DNA of 64,000 nt from Agrypnia vestita (GCA_016648135.1 JADDOH010002293.1:1-64000); one strand, 5' to 3'. Positions 10,838 to 22,270 are shown, counted from the stretch's first letter. The notes: generated by a model not told the origin, from the letters alone. Translations and numbers: made by a program.

Positions 10838-11337
10838 AACTGACTCTCCGGAAGTTTCCACAATTTCATAATATATCTGTTGTACTGCGCGCCATCTACA
10901 ATTATGCCCACGAGTATGACAAGCAATTTTCTTTTCAAATAATCTCGATATACATGAAATGTCTCGACATGAGAGTGAATATATTTGTTGGTAAGTATTT
11001 TAATTTTTATACACAGACTAAGACCCTCTCATCATCTTGATGCGTGCTAATACGAGCGGTGATTTGTAAGAAAGCCCTTGTCTGTGTATCATTCTGAGAA
11101 TCCGCAAGCCTTCAAGAAACTTGAGGCACAGAAGAGCCAGATAAATGTTATGTGAAGGTTCAACAGCAGGGCTTGGGTCACTCGTATATTGTTCGTTGAG
11201 TGGAGTACGGTATTCAAAATCTGGTGGAAGAACAAAGCAGGGAGCTGACCACAATAATCAAAGAAATAGCCCTGCATCGTGAGAAACAACAGAGAGCGGC
11301 TACAGAGGAAACTCATATATTCTGTCCGAAAGAGTGA
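10838..11337 (+). CDS. downstream in-frame ORF spliced to RPP14, unknown product
   Basis: Two predicted exons, 10838-10990 and 11201-11337, join with introns 10553-10837 (gtaaga...aaaacag) and 10991-11200 (gtaagt...cgttgag). After the RPP14 TAA the spliced frame runs 96 codons without a stop, in the same frame as RPP14, to TGA at 11335-11337. The peptide begins ELTLRKFPQFHNISVVLRAI and ends IALHREKQQRAATEETHIFC plus PKE. The second half is charged and helical, with LVEEQSRELTTIIKEIALH looking like a coiled coil. Intron phases agree at both junctions. The first ATG inside it is 10954-10956, which would leave 57 aa. It could be a second cistron, a readthrough extension, or the remains of another gene. 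I do not recognise it. It is not similar to HTD2, the protein encoded on vertebrate bicistronic RPP14 mRNA. Confidence 0.45.
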
Positions 11338-13324
11338 CCAAGGATTAATGCAAATGAAAATGAATTAAAATGCTAAACTGCAGTTTCAAGTCTATAAAAT
11401 AGAGATTACTACAGTTTTCCATTTGTTCATTAAACTAATGGTCATAGTGACGATTTTTAATTAATTGTTGTTACACATGTCTATGGATATTTGTTCACTT
11501 TTGTTATTAACCCCTTTTTGTGCTTGAGCAAGTGTGATTCACATGCTGCGCGCATTCCGTTTAGTGCTAATCTTGGTGATTGTTGCGAGTTTCAACTTGT
11601 GCGCTATTCGAACTACAAAAGTTGAGTACACGCTTACCAAATGCATTTACTTGTTCATTCGTTACACCGTGCTCAGCACTAACAATATATATATATATTT
11701 TTTTTTATTCTGGTAAAATCATTTTCCAAATTCATTTTGGAGCGTATTATTTATTAGGTATAATTATGATATATATTCTAGGTGTCTTGAAAATGGAAAC
11801 TGGCAGTGAGTGGCAGAACATTGATGTACTTATGTAGAAAATAAAGAAAATATATATATTTTTTAATGATTTTAGCTGTGTAGTGTAGTAAATGATTTTT
11901 TTAGTTAAACATAATTTAAAAAATTTAAACCCTGGCATGAAGTGTATAAAATAATTTGCTACAAAATATTTTCCTTGCATCACGTTGCACAGTGGTTGTA
12001 TTAGCTGAATCATAATGGTGAACTTATGCTATTTTGGTTGGTTGTATCAGCTTAATTTAAAGTAATCTTTCGTTCAAACCATCAAGTATTGCGTTTTCCA
12101 CCAATCACGCAACCTGTTTTTGTAAAAATTCTGTGGTTTTTACGTAAAATTGCAATAATCCATGGCGTATAATTTTTGAGTATTTTTGTTTGGTGCATAA
12201 AATACTCAATAGATTGATTGTTTTTGATTCCTGATGGATCTGTTTAAATAAACTTAAGAACATAAATTACCTACTCCATTGAATTATATCTACATTGATT
12301 ATTTTAGGTTAATTATTTGAAAATACTAGCTCATTGGATCAATCTGAGGATAGGGTATCGAATGAAAAGTATTAACACTTTACTCATGGGTAGTATCGGT
12401 GGAAAATCGTATTCATAAAAGTATTTAAACAAAAGTATAGATATTCTTTCAGATTAGCTATGATTTTTTTTTAAGTCTGTATAATCGATACCCCACAGTA
12501 CGGATACATTTTCAAATTTCCTGTGAAGTTTTTTATTTGATTTTTTTGGATTTGTAAGCCAGTATTATCGATAACACCACAGTATCAATACTTTTTCGAT
12601 TTTTTATAAAAATATTTTGAAAGCCCCACAGTAGCGATACTTTTTCAGAATTTCTATGAAGATTTTATTATAATTCTATATTATTTTATGTAAGTTGCAA
12701 ATACTCTTCTGTGCGGCACACACAAAACATATCTATACTTTTCCGTGATCTGCATTGGATGTAATAGAAGACTCCGGCATACAGTCTGACCTAAGTTTAT
12801 TCTGATAAGTCTTACATTACTTGCCCATATTACAATACAGTACATACCAGGTTCAATCACATAAGGCCTCACCATTGACTCAGAAATATAAGTTATCAAT
12901 TTTCTACACATTTTTAATAAATATTTATTTTATACTTACCCTATAATAAAAAATATGTTTTGTGATAGTGTTTAGCTTACATACAGTGTGTGTTTTAGTT
13001 AGTAGCAAAAATTTAAGAGGAGTTTTCTTCATTAAATTTTGAATAGGAAATATTGTTTAAACTTTGGGTGAAATGTCGATAGTCACAGAAATAAGCGACA
13101 TCAAGGTTTGCATATTTTTTTGAAATAAAACCCAGTATGTTATATTTTTTTATAAAATTATCTATAAAAAAATATTTTTAAGTGCTTCTCACTTTTTCTA
13201 TATCGAAATACAGGAAAATCTTCATTTAAATATTCTTTTACCTATTCTTTCTTTTTAAAAAAATAGAGATGTAAACATGACTGTTTTCAAACTAAGCTAC
13301 ACTCTTGTACTATGAAAATAGGAT
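11338..13324. other. intergenic, mostly AT-rich with repeat traces
   Basis: It holds ATTAAA-type poly(A) candidates near 11.37 and 11.43 kb, a worn relative of the 3.2-kb foldback at 12.06-12.15 kb, and a partial CAGGGTGTC-MITE interior at ~13.01-13.2 kb. No further coding exon is convincing. An untranslated first exon of CHCHD4 may lie here, because a strong acceptor precedes its coding exon. Confidence 0.4.
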
Positions 13325-13412
13325 TTACTTGCTGGTGTTCTGAAGTGAGGCTCGATCCATTGACCTCCGGATCGCTAGGCAATAGTCATGGCAAACTACA
13401 CCAACAAGCCAC
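13325..13412 (-). mobile_element. tRNA-derived SINE fragment, copy 3
   Basis: Read on the minus strand it has a tRNA-like head with GGATCGAGCCT as a worn B box, followed by ACACCAGCAAGTAAAT. The same ACCAGCAAGTAA follows the head in the copies at 6.86 and 34.63 kb. It lacks the rest of the body. Confidence 0.5.
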
Positions 13413-13642
13413 ATTCATTTGATTCATTTTAGTGTTCAAAATAATTTTTGATATTACGATTTTGCGTTAATATTTTTATTTCAGTATGAACAGTTTTTGC
13501 TTCATATCTAAATATAATACAATCCTTTAGAATATATGTGCAAAATGTCAAAGTAGTTTATAAAATGTGTAATTTTTTTTTTCTCCCAATTTCTAGTATT
13601 CCTTCAAGCATTTTTGAAGATTTTGATTAGTTTCCTGCGACC

Positions 13643-13869
13643 ATGTCTGTTCGCTTGAGACTTGGCCCGGAGGAGAAAGATTTGGTTATCTTTGCAACCA
13701 AAGAGGACCACTCCACCCCTAGCACAGTCACACTCCCTGAACCAGAGCCTTCTCCGGGATTGATACTCGCAAATGGAGACATCAACTGGAACTGTCCGTG
13801 TCTCGGCGGAATGGCAACCGGTCCATGCGGAGTTCCTTTTAGGGAAGCTTTTTCCTGCTTTCATTACAG
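13643..13869 (+). CDS. CHCHD4: CHCHD4/Mia40 exon 1 (coding)
   Basis: This is the first coding exon of the oxidoreductase that oxidises cysteine-motif proteins as they enter the mitochondrial intermembrane space. It encodes residues 1-75 plus two bases. Residues 13-22 ([10 protein letters not shown]) match the conserved N-terminal strand, residues 40-60 hold the redox CPC motif (C51, C53, in [16 protein letters not shown]), and C62-x9-C72 is the first half of the twin CX9C fold. The ATG follows CGACC and is the only in-frame start giving the family length. A polypyrimidine tract and acceptor at 13595-13596 show a 5' UTR intron upstream. The donor is AG|gtaaaa at 13870. Confidence 0.93.
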
Positions 13870-13899
13870 GTAAAAAAAAATTCCTCTGCTTTTAGTCGG

Positions 13900-14148
13900 T
13901 TAGTCGGTTCTGGAAAAGCCTGCTCTAGAAAGTTCTGGAAGGAGAAGGTTCTAGAATATTCCAGAAAGTTCTAAAGGCTCTAAACTGAGTGGCGGAATGT
14001 GTCGGTGTATCTATAAGGTTCCTGTACATTCGACAAATTTCTTGAAAGTTCTGGAAGCAGAATGTTCTAGAAGGTTTGCGAAAGTTCTATGACGATCCAA
14101 ACAGTGTATTAAAAATCTACGCGTGCGAAGCCGCGCGAGCACAGCTAG
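13900..14148 (+). mobile_element. Helitron-like element with heat-shock-element array, in the CHCHD4 intron
   Basis: It ends GTGC...GAGCACAG CTAG|T at 14145-14149, the Helitron 3' signature. Its body alternates GAA and TTC every five bases. The run at 13944-13971 has six consecutive perfect units (GAA at 44, TTC at 49, GAA at 54, TTC at 59, GAA at 64, TTC at 69). It matches 63839-64000 (reverse) and the larger 51.78-52.82 kb element. The 5' boundary is not clear. Confidence 0.6.
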
Positions 14149-14327
14149 TATCTCTCTAAAATGCATTTTATTTTTACAGTCATCATCCTCTATATAGTGA
14201 AACATTTGCTTGACTTGTTTAGTTTTTTATAATTTCCTGTGTCAATTCACTCTCTGTATCCAAATGGCTCACTTTATATGGAAATAAAATTTAAAGAGCT
14301 AAGGTTGTTATTACGGTCGTTAGACAT

Positions 14328-14516
14328 ATTTAACTGTAATTTTGGATATTTTATACGTACCGTATGTATTACCGAGAAGCGAATCTCGACGTTTCGTTGG
14401 ATACTTATCCAACGTCATCCTCCTGATGACGTTGGATAAGTATCCAACGAAACGTCGAGATTCGCTTCTCGGTAATACATACAGTGCGTATAAAATATCC
14501 GATATTATAGTTAAAT
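14328..14516. mobile_element. near-perfect foldback MITE with hammerhead core
   Basis: The arms of about 90 bases are complementary around a 5-nt centre at 14420-14424, for example CCGAGAAGCGAATCTCGACG and its complement. The element has no ORF and lies inside the CHCHD4 intron. The right arm contains a hammerhead-like sequence, listed separately. Confidence 0.8.
14420..14459 (+). ncRNA. hammerhead-like motif with good stem II
   Basis: Parts in order are stem I CTC (14420-14422), core CTGATGA (14423-14429), one unpaired C, stem II GTTGGAT/ATCCAAC (7 bp, 4-nt loop), GAA (14449-14451), self-complementary ACGT as a minimal stem III, cleavage-site C (14456) and stem I' GAG. All invariant hammerhead positions are met. 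Such short stem III versions usually need dimers. Activity is not shown by sequence alone. Confidence 0.5.
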
Positions 14517-14994
14517 AAATTTTAAGCCTAAGCAACCTCACTGAAAGTCTGCAGTAAACCCAAGTGACACATAACTAAAATCTGAACTGCCAGAGGAGCA
14601 GCAGTCCAACATATTAATCACTTTCACCCCTTGAGTTAGCGGAGCTTTGTCGCAGTGGTAGAGGGTGTGGGCAAAATAGATTTATAAGATTATTTTTAGC
14701 TAAAGTTAGCAAATTATTTTGTAGTAGTATCTTGTTAAGTGCAATGGTATTAATAGAAATATAATTAAAAAAGATTGCATTTAAATGCATAAAAAATAAT
14801 TTTACTCTTACAGTAAAGTAATATATCGCTTGGGCCCTTTAAAATTCATTATAGAAAATGACGACTGTTCATTATTATGGCTCTGGTCTTGTCACATTAC
14901 GCTTAAGCTTACCAGAATATCATCATTGTGTTATACTTGAATAGCTTCACATTATTTTCTTGGTTTACAAATATTGTTAAATTTGATTTTATAG

Positions 14995-15211
14995 TGAGGC
15001 AGAACCGAAGGGCAGCGATTGCTACGAAGCCTTCAGTACCATGCAAGAGTGCATGGCCAAGTATCCGACTCTTTACAATAAAGACGCAGCGGCGGGCGAT
15101 GATGACGACCCAATGAAATTTGAAGGAATAGAGGATGCCGAGAAACAATCCAGGGCGGCCACACAGGAAACTTCAAGTACCGAGAGTGCAGAGCCTAAAG
15201 ATAAATCCTGA
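14995..15211 (+). CDS. CHCHD4: CHCHD4/Mia40 exon 2 (coding, terminal)
   Basis: The acceptor TTTTATAG at 14987-14994 joins in phase to exon 1 to complete Ser76. The exon encodes the second CX9C half (C85 and C95, in [19 protein letters not shown]), then an acidic low-complexity tail with GDDDDP and a C-terminus AEPKDKS before TGA at 15209-15211. The full protein is 147 aa, normal for the family, with all six structural and redox cysteines present. No presequence is visible, which suits family members that are trapped in the intermembrane space by disulfide formation. An AATAAA at 15338-15343 is the likely poly(A) signal. Confidence 0.93.
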
Positions 15212-15337
15212 ATTTTTTAATATCCCCATCAGATTAACTGAAAAGGTTTTTCTATTCCAAGTATTTAAAGAATGACTAAGATTTAAAATGTTACAGAACT
15301 TATTTAGTAGTGTTATTGTTGTTTGTCAATAACAGAC

Positions 15338-15343
15338 AATAAA
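15338..15343 (+). terminator. polyadenylation signal of CHCHD4
   Basis: AATAAA lies 127 bases past the CHCHD4 stop codon and is followed by a GT/T-rich stretch (TGTGTTTTTTT) at about 15361. Confidence 0.6.
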
Positions 15344-17740
15344 TGTTATATGCATAAAACTGTGTTTTTTTAAAGTAAAATATTCAATAGTTCTGTGAAT
15401 TTTTGGCCTACAATTTGACATGAATTTAAATATGAATGAGTATACAATAAATAGACAACACTAAATAATTATTTGTTTACAATAAATTGTACAGACCCAT
15501 AAATACATAAATGTATTATCACTTTAACATCTGCCCTACTAAGCATCCGTAGTAAATGTCTAGCTCAGGCCACATCATGGAATGGAAACAGGTACATACA
15601 CGCATACGAATATAAATTTATCAAAGAATACAATATAAGAGAGATGATAATATTTGGGCATTTCAGAATGCCGGTGTTGTGCCTAAATAAATACATATAC
15701 ATAATCGTCAAACATTTACAATGCTTGACAAACTTGCACGGTTTTGTTTCCCCTTGAGCAAGATATCAAGCAAAATATGCAATTCCCTTATGAGGATGAA
15801 TATGACCATTTCACAAGGATTAAAAACATATCAATAATAAAATAACATTTTTTAATAATATCGGCATGCTTGATAGTGTAGCACTAAGCCAGAGACCAGC
15901 AAATAAATACTAAATATGTAATGTGCTTAACTTAGTTTTATGTACATACATAGTGAAGAATATTAATATTCTAAAATGTATTACACATGTTATTGACATA
16001 TTCAGTGAATGCATTATTTTTTAAAATATTTTTTTTATTTTACATTCTCTAAAGCATTAAGAGAAGTAAATTATAATAAACATATAATAATTGTTTAATC
16101 TTATAATAATGTGTTTTTACCTAAACTGTCTAATTTTTCAATAAATGCCCTAACTTTACGGAACATGACAATGTGTTCCAAATTGTTTTTTCAGATCGTA
16201 AGACCAAATATATGAAACAAATTTTAGAAAAAAAAAAAATTACATAAAAAAGGGGAATAAGCATCACTCTAAGCCCATTTTTTAGTGTTGTCGGATGTCT
16301 ATATTTATTTTGCATGAACTAAGTAAACTATCAATTTTATTGGCAGAGAGATTCAATAGTTGTACATAAAATATGAAATATAATAACTAAAATGTACTAA
16401 ACACAGTGAATAAAAATATAAAATCTAGATATTAAAATGAAATACAAATATACATATAAAAATAAATATATTTTGTACTTATATAATATTCACTAGCCGT
16501 AAACCTGTGAAAAATTAATAAAATAATAATAAATAACGACCCCTGCCTTGTAGTCTGAGCAGCGCGCTGATTGACGTGTCACACTCAGGTCATCAGTGTT
16601 TTTGTTGTAATTCCAGTGAGTTACTGACTGACAATCGAAATTAGGATAGTTGATTTTAATAACGGAAACTGAAACTGTTTTCTATTACCACATACTACCT
16701 ATCTTCCGACTGTAAGCCACACTTTGGACTATAAAATACACCCCTAGTAAGTAAACTTAAATCCAAAACACACAAATTCATGTTTTTGAATATTGCGTAC
16801 CAAAATTGCTTATATTATCTCTTATATTGCTTGCTTATATTATTTGTGAATATATTTCTTAGGTTAATGAATTTTCCAATGCAGATGTATCGATTGTAAA
16901 AAAAAAATCAATGAATTCTACGATTATGTTGAATATTCCATAAGATCTTTGAAATTTTGGTGTGCCTAACAATATGTGTGATATAAAATAGAATTTTTAT
17001 TAATTTAATTTAATTATAATCGATATTATCCTGAATGACCCTTTATATTATGTAGACTGCGTTATAAATGTTATTAAAGCACCATAATGCGTGTAGGCCT
17101 GTTCTAAAGATTTCTTTTAACAAAAAAATATGTGTTAGTTGATCATATCTACTAACAGATAATCTCTGCAAGACGAATGAAATATATTCAGTAGTTAATA
17201 AATATATAAATATGAGAGTCTGATAATGGTAGACCACATATGAGGAAATACTGCAAAATGTTGAAATTCAATATCAATAACACATTGTGTTGTAAATATT
17301 TTACGGACGATTTCTATAATGTTTAGTTCATTTCCATATATAAGTACGCAATTTATTTAATGGCACAATCTTGGATAATCACGTTTCCAACCATCATAAA
17401 TTGTCTATTTATTAGAAAACATTAATATTTAAAAAGTACAATATTTATTCTAATGATACTGAGTAATGAATGATAATAGGAATAATAATTTATGCACAAC
17501 GCTGTAGGATCTAGCCGGGATTTGCACCCTGCGCACCGGGCGAAATAAGAATTGACAACAGAGGTCTCCGCGAACCGCTCTGAAATTAACAGATTATCGC
17601 GTGTTGTCGAAGAGCCATTACGTATCTTGTGCTGAGTGAATAAAATGTTTTTTGTGAATTGTGATAAAAACAATACATATTATTTGTGACAACAAAAAAA
17701 ATCCCATCGTGTTGTGATTTAAGATATGTGATACTTTCCT
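15344..17740. other. AT-rich intergenic DNA
   Basis: Flank downstream of CHCHD4 with no coding frame of plausible composition. Near 17.5 kb a minus-strand stretch with GGTGCAAATCCCGG recalls a worn tRNA-like head but has no supporting structure. Confidence 0.4.
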
Positions 17741-17782
17741 TGGCAGTGTACTGAGATTGTATTATTATCTTGTTGCGTCCCA

Positions 17783-17844
17783 ATGAAGTGTCAAAATTTG
17801 ATTAAAACCGAGATGCCTGCCAAACCACCGAAAGAAAAACGAAG
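17783..17844 (+). CDS. possible first coding exon, gene continues elsewhere
   Basis: ATG at 17783 opens MKCQNLIKTEMPAKPPKEKR with a second ATG ten codons later, and ends at a strong donor AG|gtaagg. A good acceptor-like tract TTTCCTTGGCAG at ~17735-17746 precedes it, so it may be an internal or second exon. A CpG-richer patch surrounds 17.86-18.07 kb. I found no downstream exon that continues the phase, so the gene would have a long intron or the call is wrong. Confidence 0.3.
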
Positions 17845-17849
17845 GTAAG

Positions 17850-19786
17850 GTTGTTTTGACAGTCCGTATTCGCGTTAACCTTAGTCCTGGGGTGAATGTT
17901 GACGCGCTGGGATTTTGCGCGTTTGTTTACTTCAATTGTCGGGGTTATCACGGCGCATTTTCGTCAGGTTGCGCGCCTGATTACAGCGTTTGTCGGTCCT
18001 TGGGCTTTCACTCTCGTGACTTTCACGCCAATTCGGACTATCTGATCTCGGTAGTGGCAATGTGATTAACCCGATAGTATTGTTTTATCTACACGTGTCG
18101 ACTTTTGACACTTTTCGGAAGTTGATGAAACTTCTGCGCTTTATGACGGAGTGACCTTATTTCACTGGCCTGTCAGAGAAACTTAATTTTTTGTCAGAGC
18201 GCACGTAATTGACCACTACGTCATTGGGGATGCACTTCTGGAAATATACCACATGTATTTTAATTAGAATATCATCAACCACAAAAAATGTCTTTGTGAA
18301 TGACCTCTGTGATAATTCGTTTCTTGAAATTAGGCTACACTATTTTCCCACTAAAAATTGTCTGCTCATAATACTCAATTTAATTACTTATTTCATTAGC
18401 TGTGTTTTAATTTTCATTTCATTACACAAATGTTAATCCTATTATTACACAGATAAAATATATTTTTAACCTCAAAACATATTGACTCTATACATGGCAA
18501 TTCAGAGTATTTTTCTTCATTTTGATACTATGTTGTCAACTTGTTCAATAAACGCCTGCTGCAGAGTCAATTTCAAAACTCGTTTTTAAATGGACTGTAG
18601 ATTCATGTAATATTCGCATTAAAATACAAAAATGATTTTATAAAGCCTTCATATTATGCAAATGAATTCATGGAACATATTTTGTACATTTCTGACATGT
18701 TCAGTTAGGATTCAGGATGACTTACTATGTTGTTCTAAGTCTACTTCACACAGAGTATGATAAAGTAAGAGTATGGTAAATTCATCCTTCTGTAAGACTA
18801 TATTAATATCAAATGGATTAAGAGTAGGTACATAACATTCCATTACTTATGTCTTGGGAAGGGCTGTGTCGTTAAGTTGCACATTTATTCATATAAATTA
18901 TTTATGAACACCTATTATAAAGCGTTTCAGCTGGTATATTATCAATAGGTCATAATGTTATCAATTTATATCACATTCATATGATTAGTAGGTAGTTGCA
19001 GCCCCAATATATATGTATGAACACCCTTCATAATACTGTGATGCAAATTGTTATATTTTATACATTTAAAATACAGCGGTAAGATGGTCATTCTGAGCAA
19101 AATTCAAAGATATATTCTTGTATTTTAAAATTACGTTTACTTTGAACATTCAGATTAACATATTCTGTCCTGAAGATAGTCGGTGCAATAGCTCTATTGG
19201 TATATTGATGAACTAATTAAATCATTTTAATATTCACTACACTAATATTTGTACTATAATGTCAATATTAGAGTTTCAAAAGGAGTACTTATTCATTACA
19301 TCTGATTGTTAAAGAAACTGCTTCTATCAAAACTATAGTAACAATTGTGCATGTAGTACAAAGTTGTTGAACAATCACGTTGCACCATAAAGTAACTATC
19401 AATTCAATTAATGACAATTTAATCATTGCTGTTTTCAGACAATCAAGTATGTACCCACATTACTACCAAGCGTGTAAAGATATTATCACTGTTACATAAA
19501 ATCTTCTCTTGGTATGGTGGTCCAGTTTGCTGGCGAGACGGTCTCTTAAATATGTAATTCTTCATTCCTATATATGTACATATATTACATTTCGTTCTCC
19601 TATTCCTTGCAATATTGAGTCATTGAACTCTGTCACTGAAGAAATGATTCTGATATAGTTATCAGTACAACAATAGATCATGTCACACAAAGTAGTGGTT
19701 TACATATTCATTCTGAATACATTCTAACTATAGTTTGAGTCTACTTGTTCTAATTTTAATAAATTTTTATATTTATTTTTAACAAA
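17850..19786. other. no gene seen
   Basis: After a CpG-richer stretch to ~18.07 kb the DNA is AT-rich. The short open frames have no recognisable content. Confidence 0.4.
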
Positions 19787-20004
19787 TACCTCCGAAATAA
19801 TAAAATACAATTTTATTATTTCGGAGGTAAGTTTATAGAACTCCATAATCGCACACATGGAAATGAAAGCACTTGTTTTTCAGTTCTACATTTTTATTTT
19901 TTGTGAGGCGTGTTTCGCCTTATTCTTCGGGTATTATTAATGCCCTCATAAGGCGAAATGCGTCTCATAAAAATGTAGAACTAAAAAACATGTGTTTTTA
20001 TTTC
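19787..20004. repeat. two foldback elements side by side
   Basis: The first is a perfect palindrome with ACCTCCGAAATAATAAAAT and its complement around ACA (19787-19829). The second (19863-20004) has arms with GTTCTACATTTTTAT and GGCGAAATGCGTCTCATAAA, separated by a ~25-nt centre. Confidence 0.65.
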
Positions 20005-22100
20005 CATATGTATGAAAAATAAATTAATTTTAGATTTCATTTGAATCTTTTCTTGGTAATTTTATTTCTGTTTTAATATGCATTTCCATTAAATGTTACC
20101 ACATATAGTTTAGTTGCCTTTTTATGCATGTTTTTAAACTTTTAATTTCTGTTTTGTATAAACCGCTTTGATTAATTTGACGTCGACTCAATTAATATAA
20201 CACGTTAATGTACGTGAGTCCTGGCGAAGGAACAGTGATTTGAAACGATCAACATCAAATTAATTAGAATGGTCCATACAAAGTAAGTTATTTTTTTTAA
20301 ATTAATAATTGTCACAGCGCAAAGTTAACTCTGTAAACATATTTATGTAAACAAAAATACTTATTTTTTATTGAATTTGAATTTTATTGAATTGAATTTT
20401 ATAAAGCGTTTGCATAATCAGTAAGTACATATAATAAATTTCAAGTTTTACAAATATACTCAATATTACCTATAAAAGCAATTATTTCCAGATAGGTTAT
20501 AGTCACGTATTAGCATTTAAAAGGAGTTTGGAACACAGATCGCTATAAAATTAATATTAATAACCTCTATTAACGTAAGTGTTAGGTCCGATTCCTAGCT
20601 ACATCGCTTCGGTGAATTTCCATGATAAGTAAGCTACCAAGAAATACAGAAAGCACCTAATTTCAACACTCCCCGGGTTTCTCCCGTTTTGCAGGAATAT
20701 GTTGACGAAAATAATAAAGTTCACAGCACATTTATCGAATATGCTCACTTGACACGACAAAATGTCCACGGAAATTTGGTCCGACGACAGAAGGCCTACG
20801 GGACATTAGATTCAACGACCATAAACATTTTTTTTTACCAAAGCTTTAAATAAATTAATGCATTAATAATATTGACGAAATCAATGAATACATTCTGCCA
20901 CAAATTTTTAAAAACGTAGGTAGGTACCCGATCAAATCAGTAGACGAAAATATTGCAGATAGCCTTTCGCAAATTATAACAATAAATACAGTTAAGAAAC
21001 AATTTCAAACATAAATTTTATATAAATTTCCTTGTTTAGCGTAGGAAACATTATCGTTTTGTTGCTTACTGTAAAATGCACATAAGTACTTCTATAAATA
21101 ATTTATTATTGGTTGTGTAGATGTCGTTTTAAAGATTTTTGTTAATGTGCAAATTAAAACGGAAAATATTTATCTTTGCTGTTTCTTCAACAGGAGAACA
21201 TAACTAATTAGTTTTTTTGATATTCCGATGATGAAGACGATGAGTAAAGAACTACATGTTTATAAAAATAATAAATCAATAAGGATAAATATGTTCTGTA
21301 ATTTATTTAGTTAGCAAAGAAGTCATATAGATAGTCAGGAATACACAAGATAGTCAAGAAACAGAGATGTAGTATATCGAGCATTGCACCTACTACAAAA
21401 TAGATCATTAATTTGAATGAAACAATAATAATATTTTTTATCAAAATGAATTTCCCTTTGTATCTAATACTAATCTATTGTGTTTCTTTGACACATGTTA
21501 AAATTTTAAAAGATAGATGGCACTTGATAATCTTGATAATTATGTAATTAATTTTTCATCATTATTGTATAGAAAAAAAATTATATACCTATATATGTTC
21601 TTTTCTTAAGTAGGTAGGCAGTAGGCACATATTTCTCATGAAATATAGAAAGGTTAGCGACAACGTTATTTGAAAAAAAAAACGATTTTAAATAACCTGA
21701 TCAAATGCTTCGCTTTGCGCAAGGGACTATGACCGCGCAGCGACCAGCATCGGCCACGAAGCTACTATCTACCATGCATCGGCAGTAGTCGATTGGTCCC
21801 TGGTGGTAGTAATAATAATAAACTATTTAAGTTGTTGGAAACGAATCGAGTTGTAATTGAATAATGTCGGTTGTCCCGTAGTTATTTTAAACGAGTTGTT
21901 AATTTATGTTAATTACCGTGTTGGCCAGGTGGTTATGCTCAATAATTACGATGGTCGTATTTTTGCAAACTTTTGCAACTTTATTTTCTAGTTTGACATG
22001 TCGTCGTTGAGTTTTTTTTCTCCCAATTATGAGCGATACTTGATAACACACATTTCCATATTAAGAACTAATGATGAGAAATTCTCACGTATGTGTTTCT
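20005..22100. other. AT-rich, no gene seen
   Basis: It includes a decayed hammerhead-like string at 20220-20255 (CTGGCGA...GAAACGATC, with core A6 changed to G). Otherwise nothing can be supported. Confidence 0.35.
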
Positions 22101-22127
22101 TAAACTAGAAATAACCCCGTTCTTAGG

Positions 22128-22270
22128 TTTTCACGGCCGTTCAGAATCTTCTGGTTTGTGTTATCAGCCCTGATGACGGACCTGCAATGGGATCCGAAAC
22201 GTCGGCCAGAGAGGTCGTAAAACACGGCACGTACCCCAGATAACACAAACCGGAATATATAAATACCCTT
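22128..22270 (+). mobile_element. repeat family with outer inverted repeats and hammerhead core
   Basis: The outer arms GGTTTGTGTTATC (22153-22165) and GATAACACAAACC (22239-22251) enclose the core. The left flank TTTTCACGGCCGTTCAGAATC recurs next to the related repeats at 32.7 and 41.2 kb. No coding sequence is visible. Confidence 0.6.
22167..22206 (+). ncRNA. hammerhead-like motif
   Basis: Stem I GCC, core CTGATGA (22170-22176), one unpaired C, stem II GGACC/GGATCC with a bulge, GAA (22196-22198), ACGT as minimal stem III, cleavage-site C (22203), stem I' GGC. All invariant core positions match. The relative at 41.0 kb (minus) has lost core A6. Confidence 0.5.

Noticed and set aside
11018..11316. 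Minus-strand open frames here
   Set aside because: They lie opposite a plus-strand exon and an intron with matching splice signals. Neither has recognisable content.
10838..11337. HTD2 as the second cistron of RPP14, as in vertebrates
   Set aside because: The downstream peptide has no hot-dog-fold dehydratase motifs and is only 96 codons long.
11535..11716. Plus-strand frame with a hydrophobic leader-like start near 11.54 kb
   Set aside because: Short, with no downstream signal, and it ends in low-complexity TA repeats. No support as a gene.
20220..20255. Further hammerhead (CTGGCGA...GAAACGATC)
   Set aside because: Core A6 is G, and stems II and III are not convincing. It was kept only as a decayed relative.
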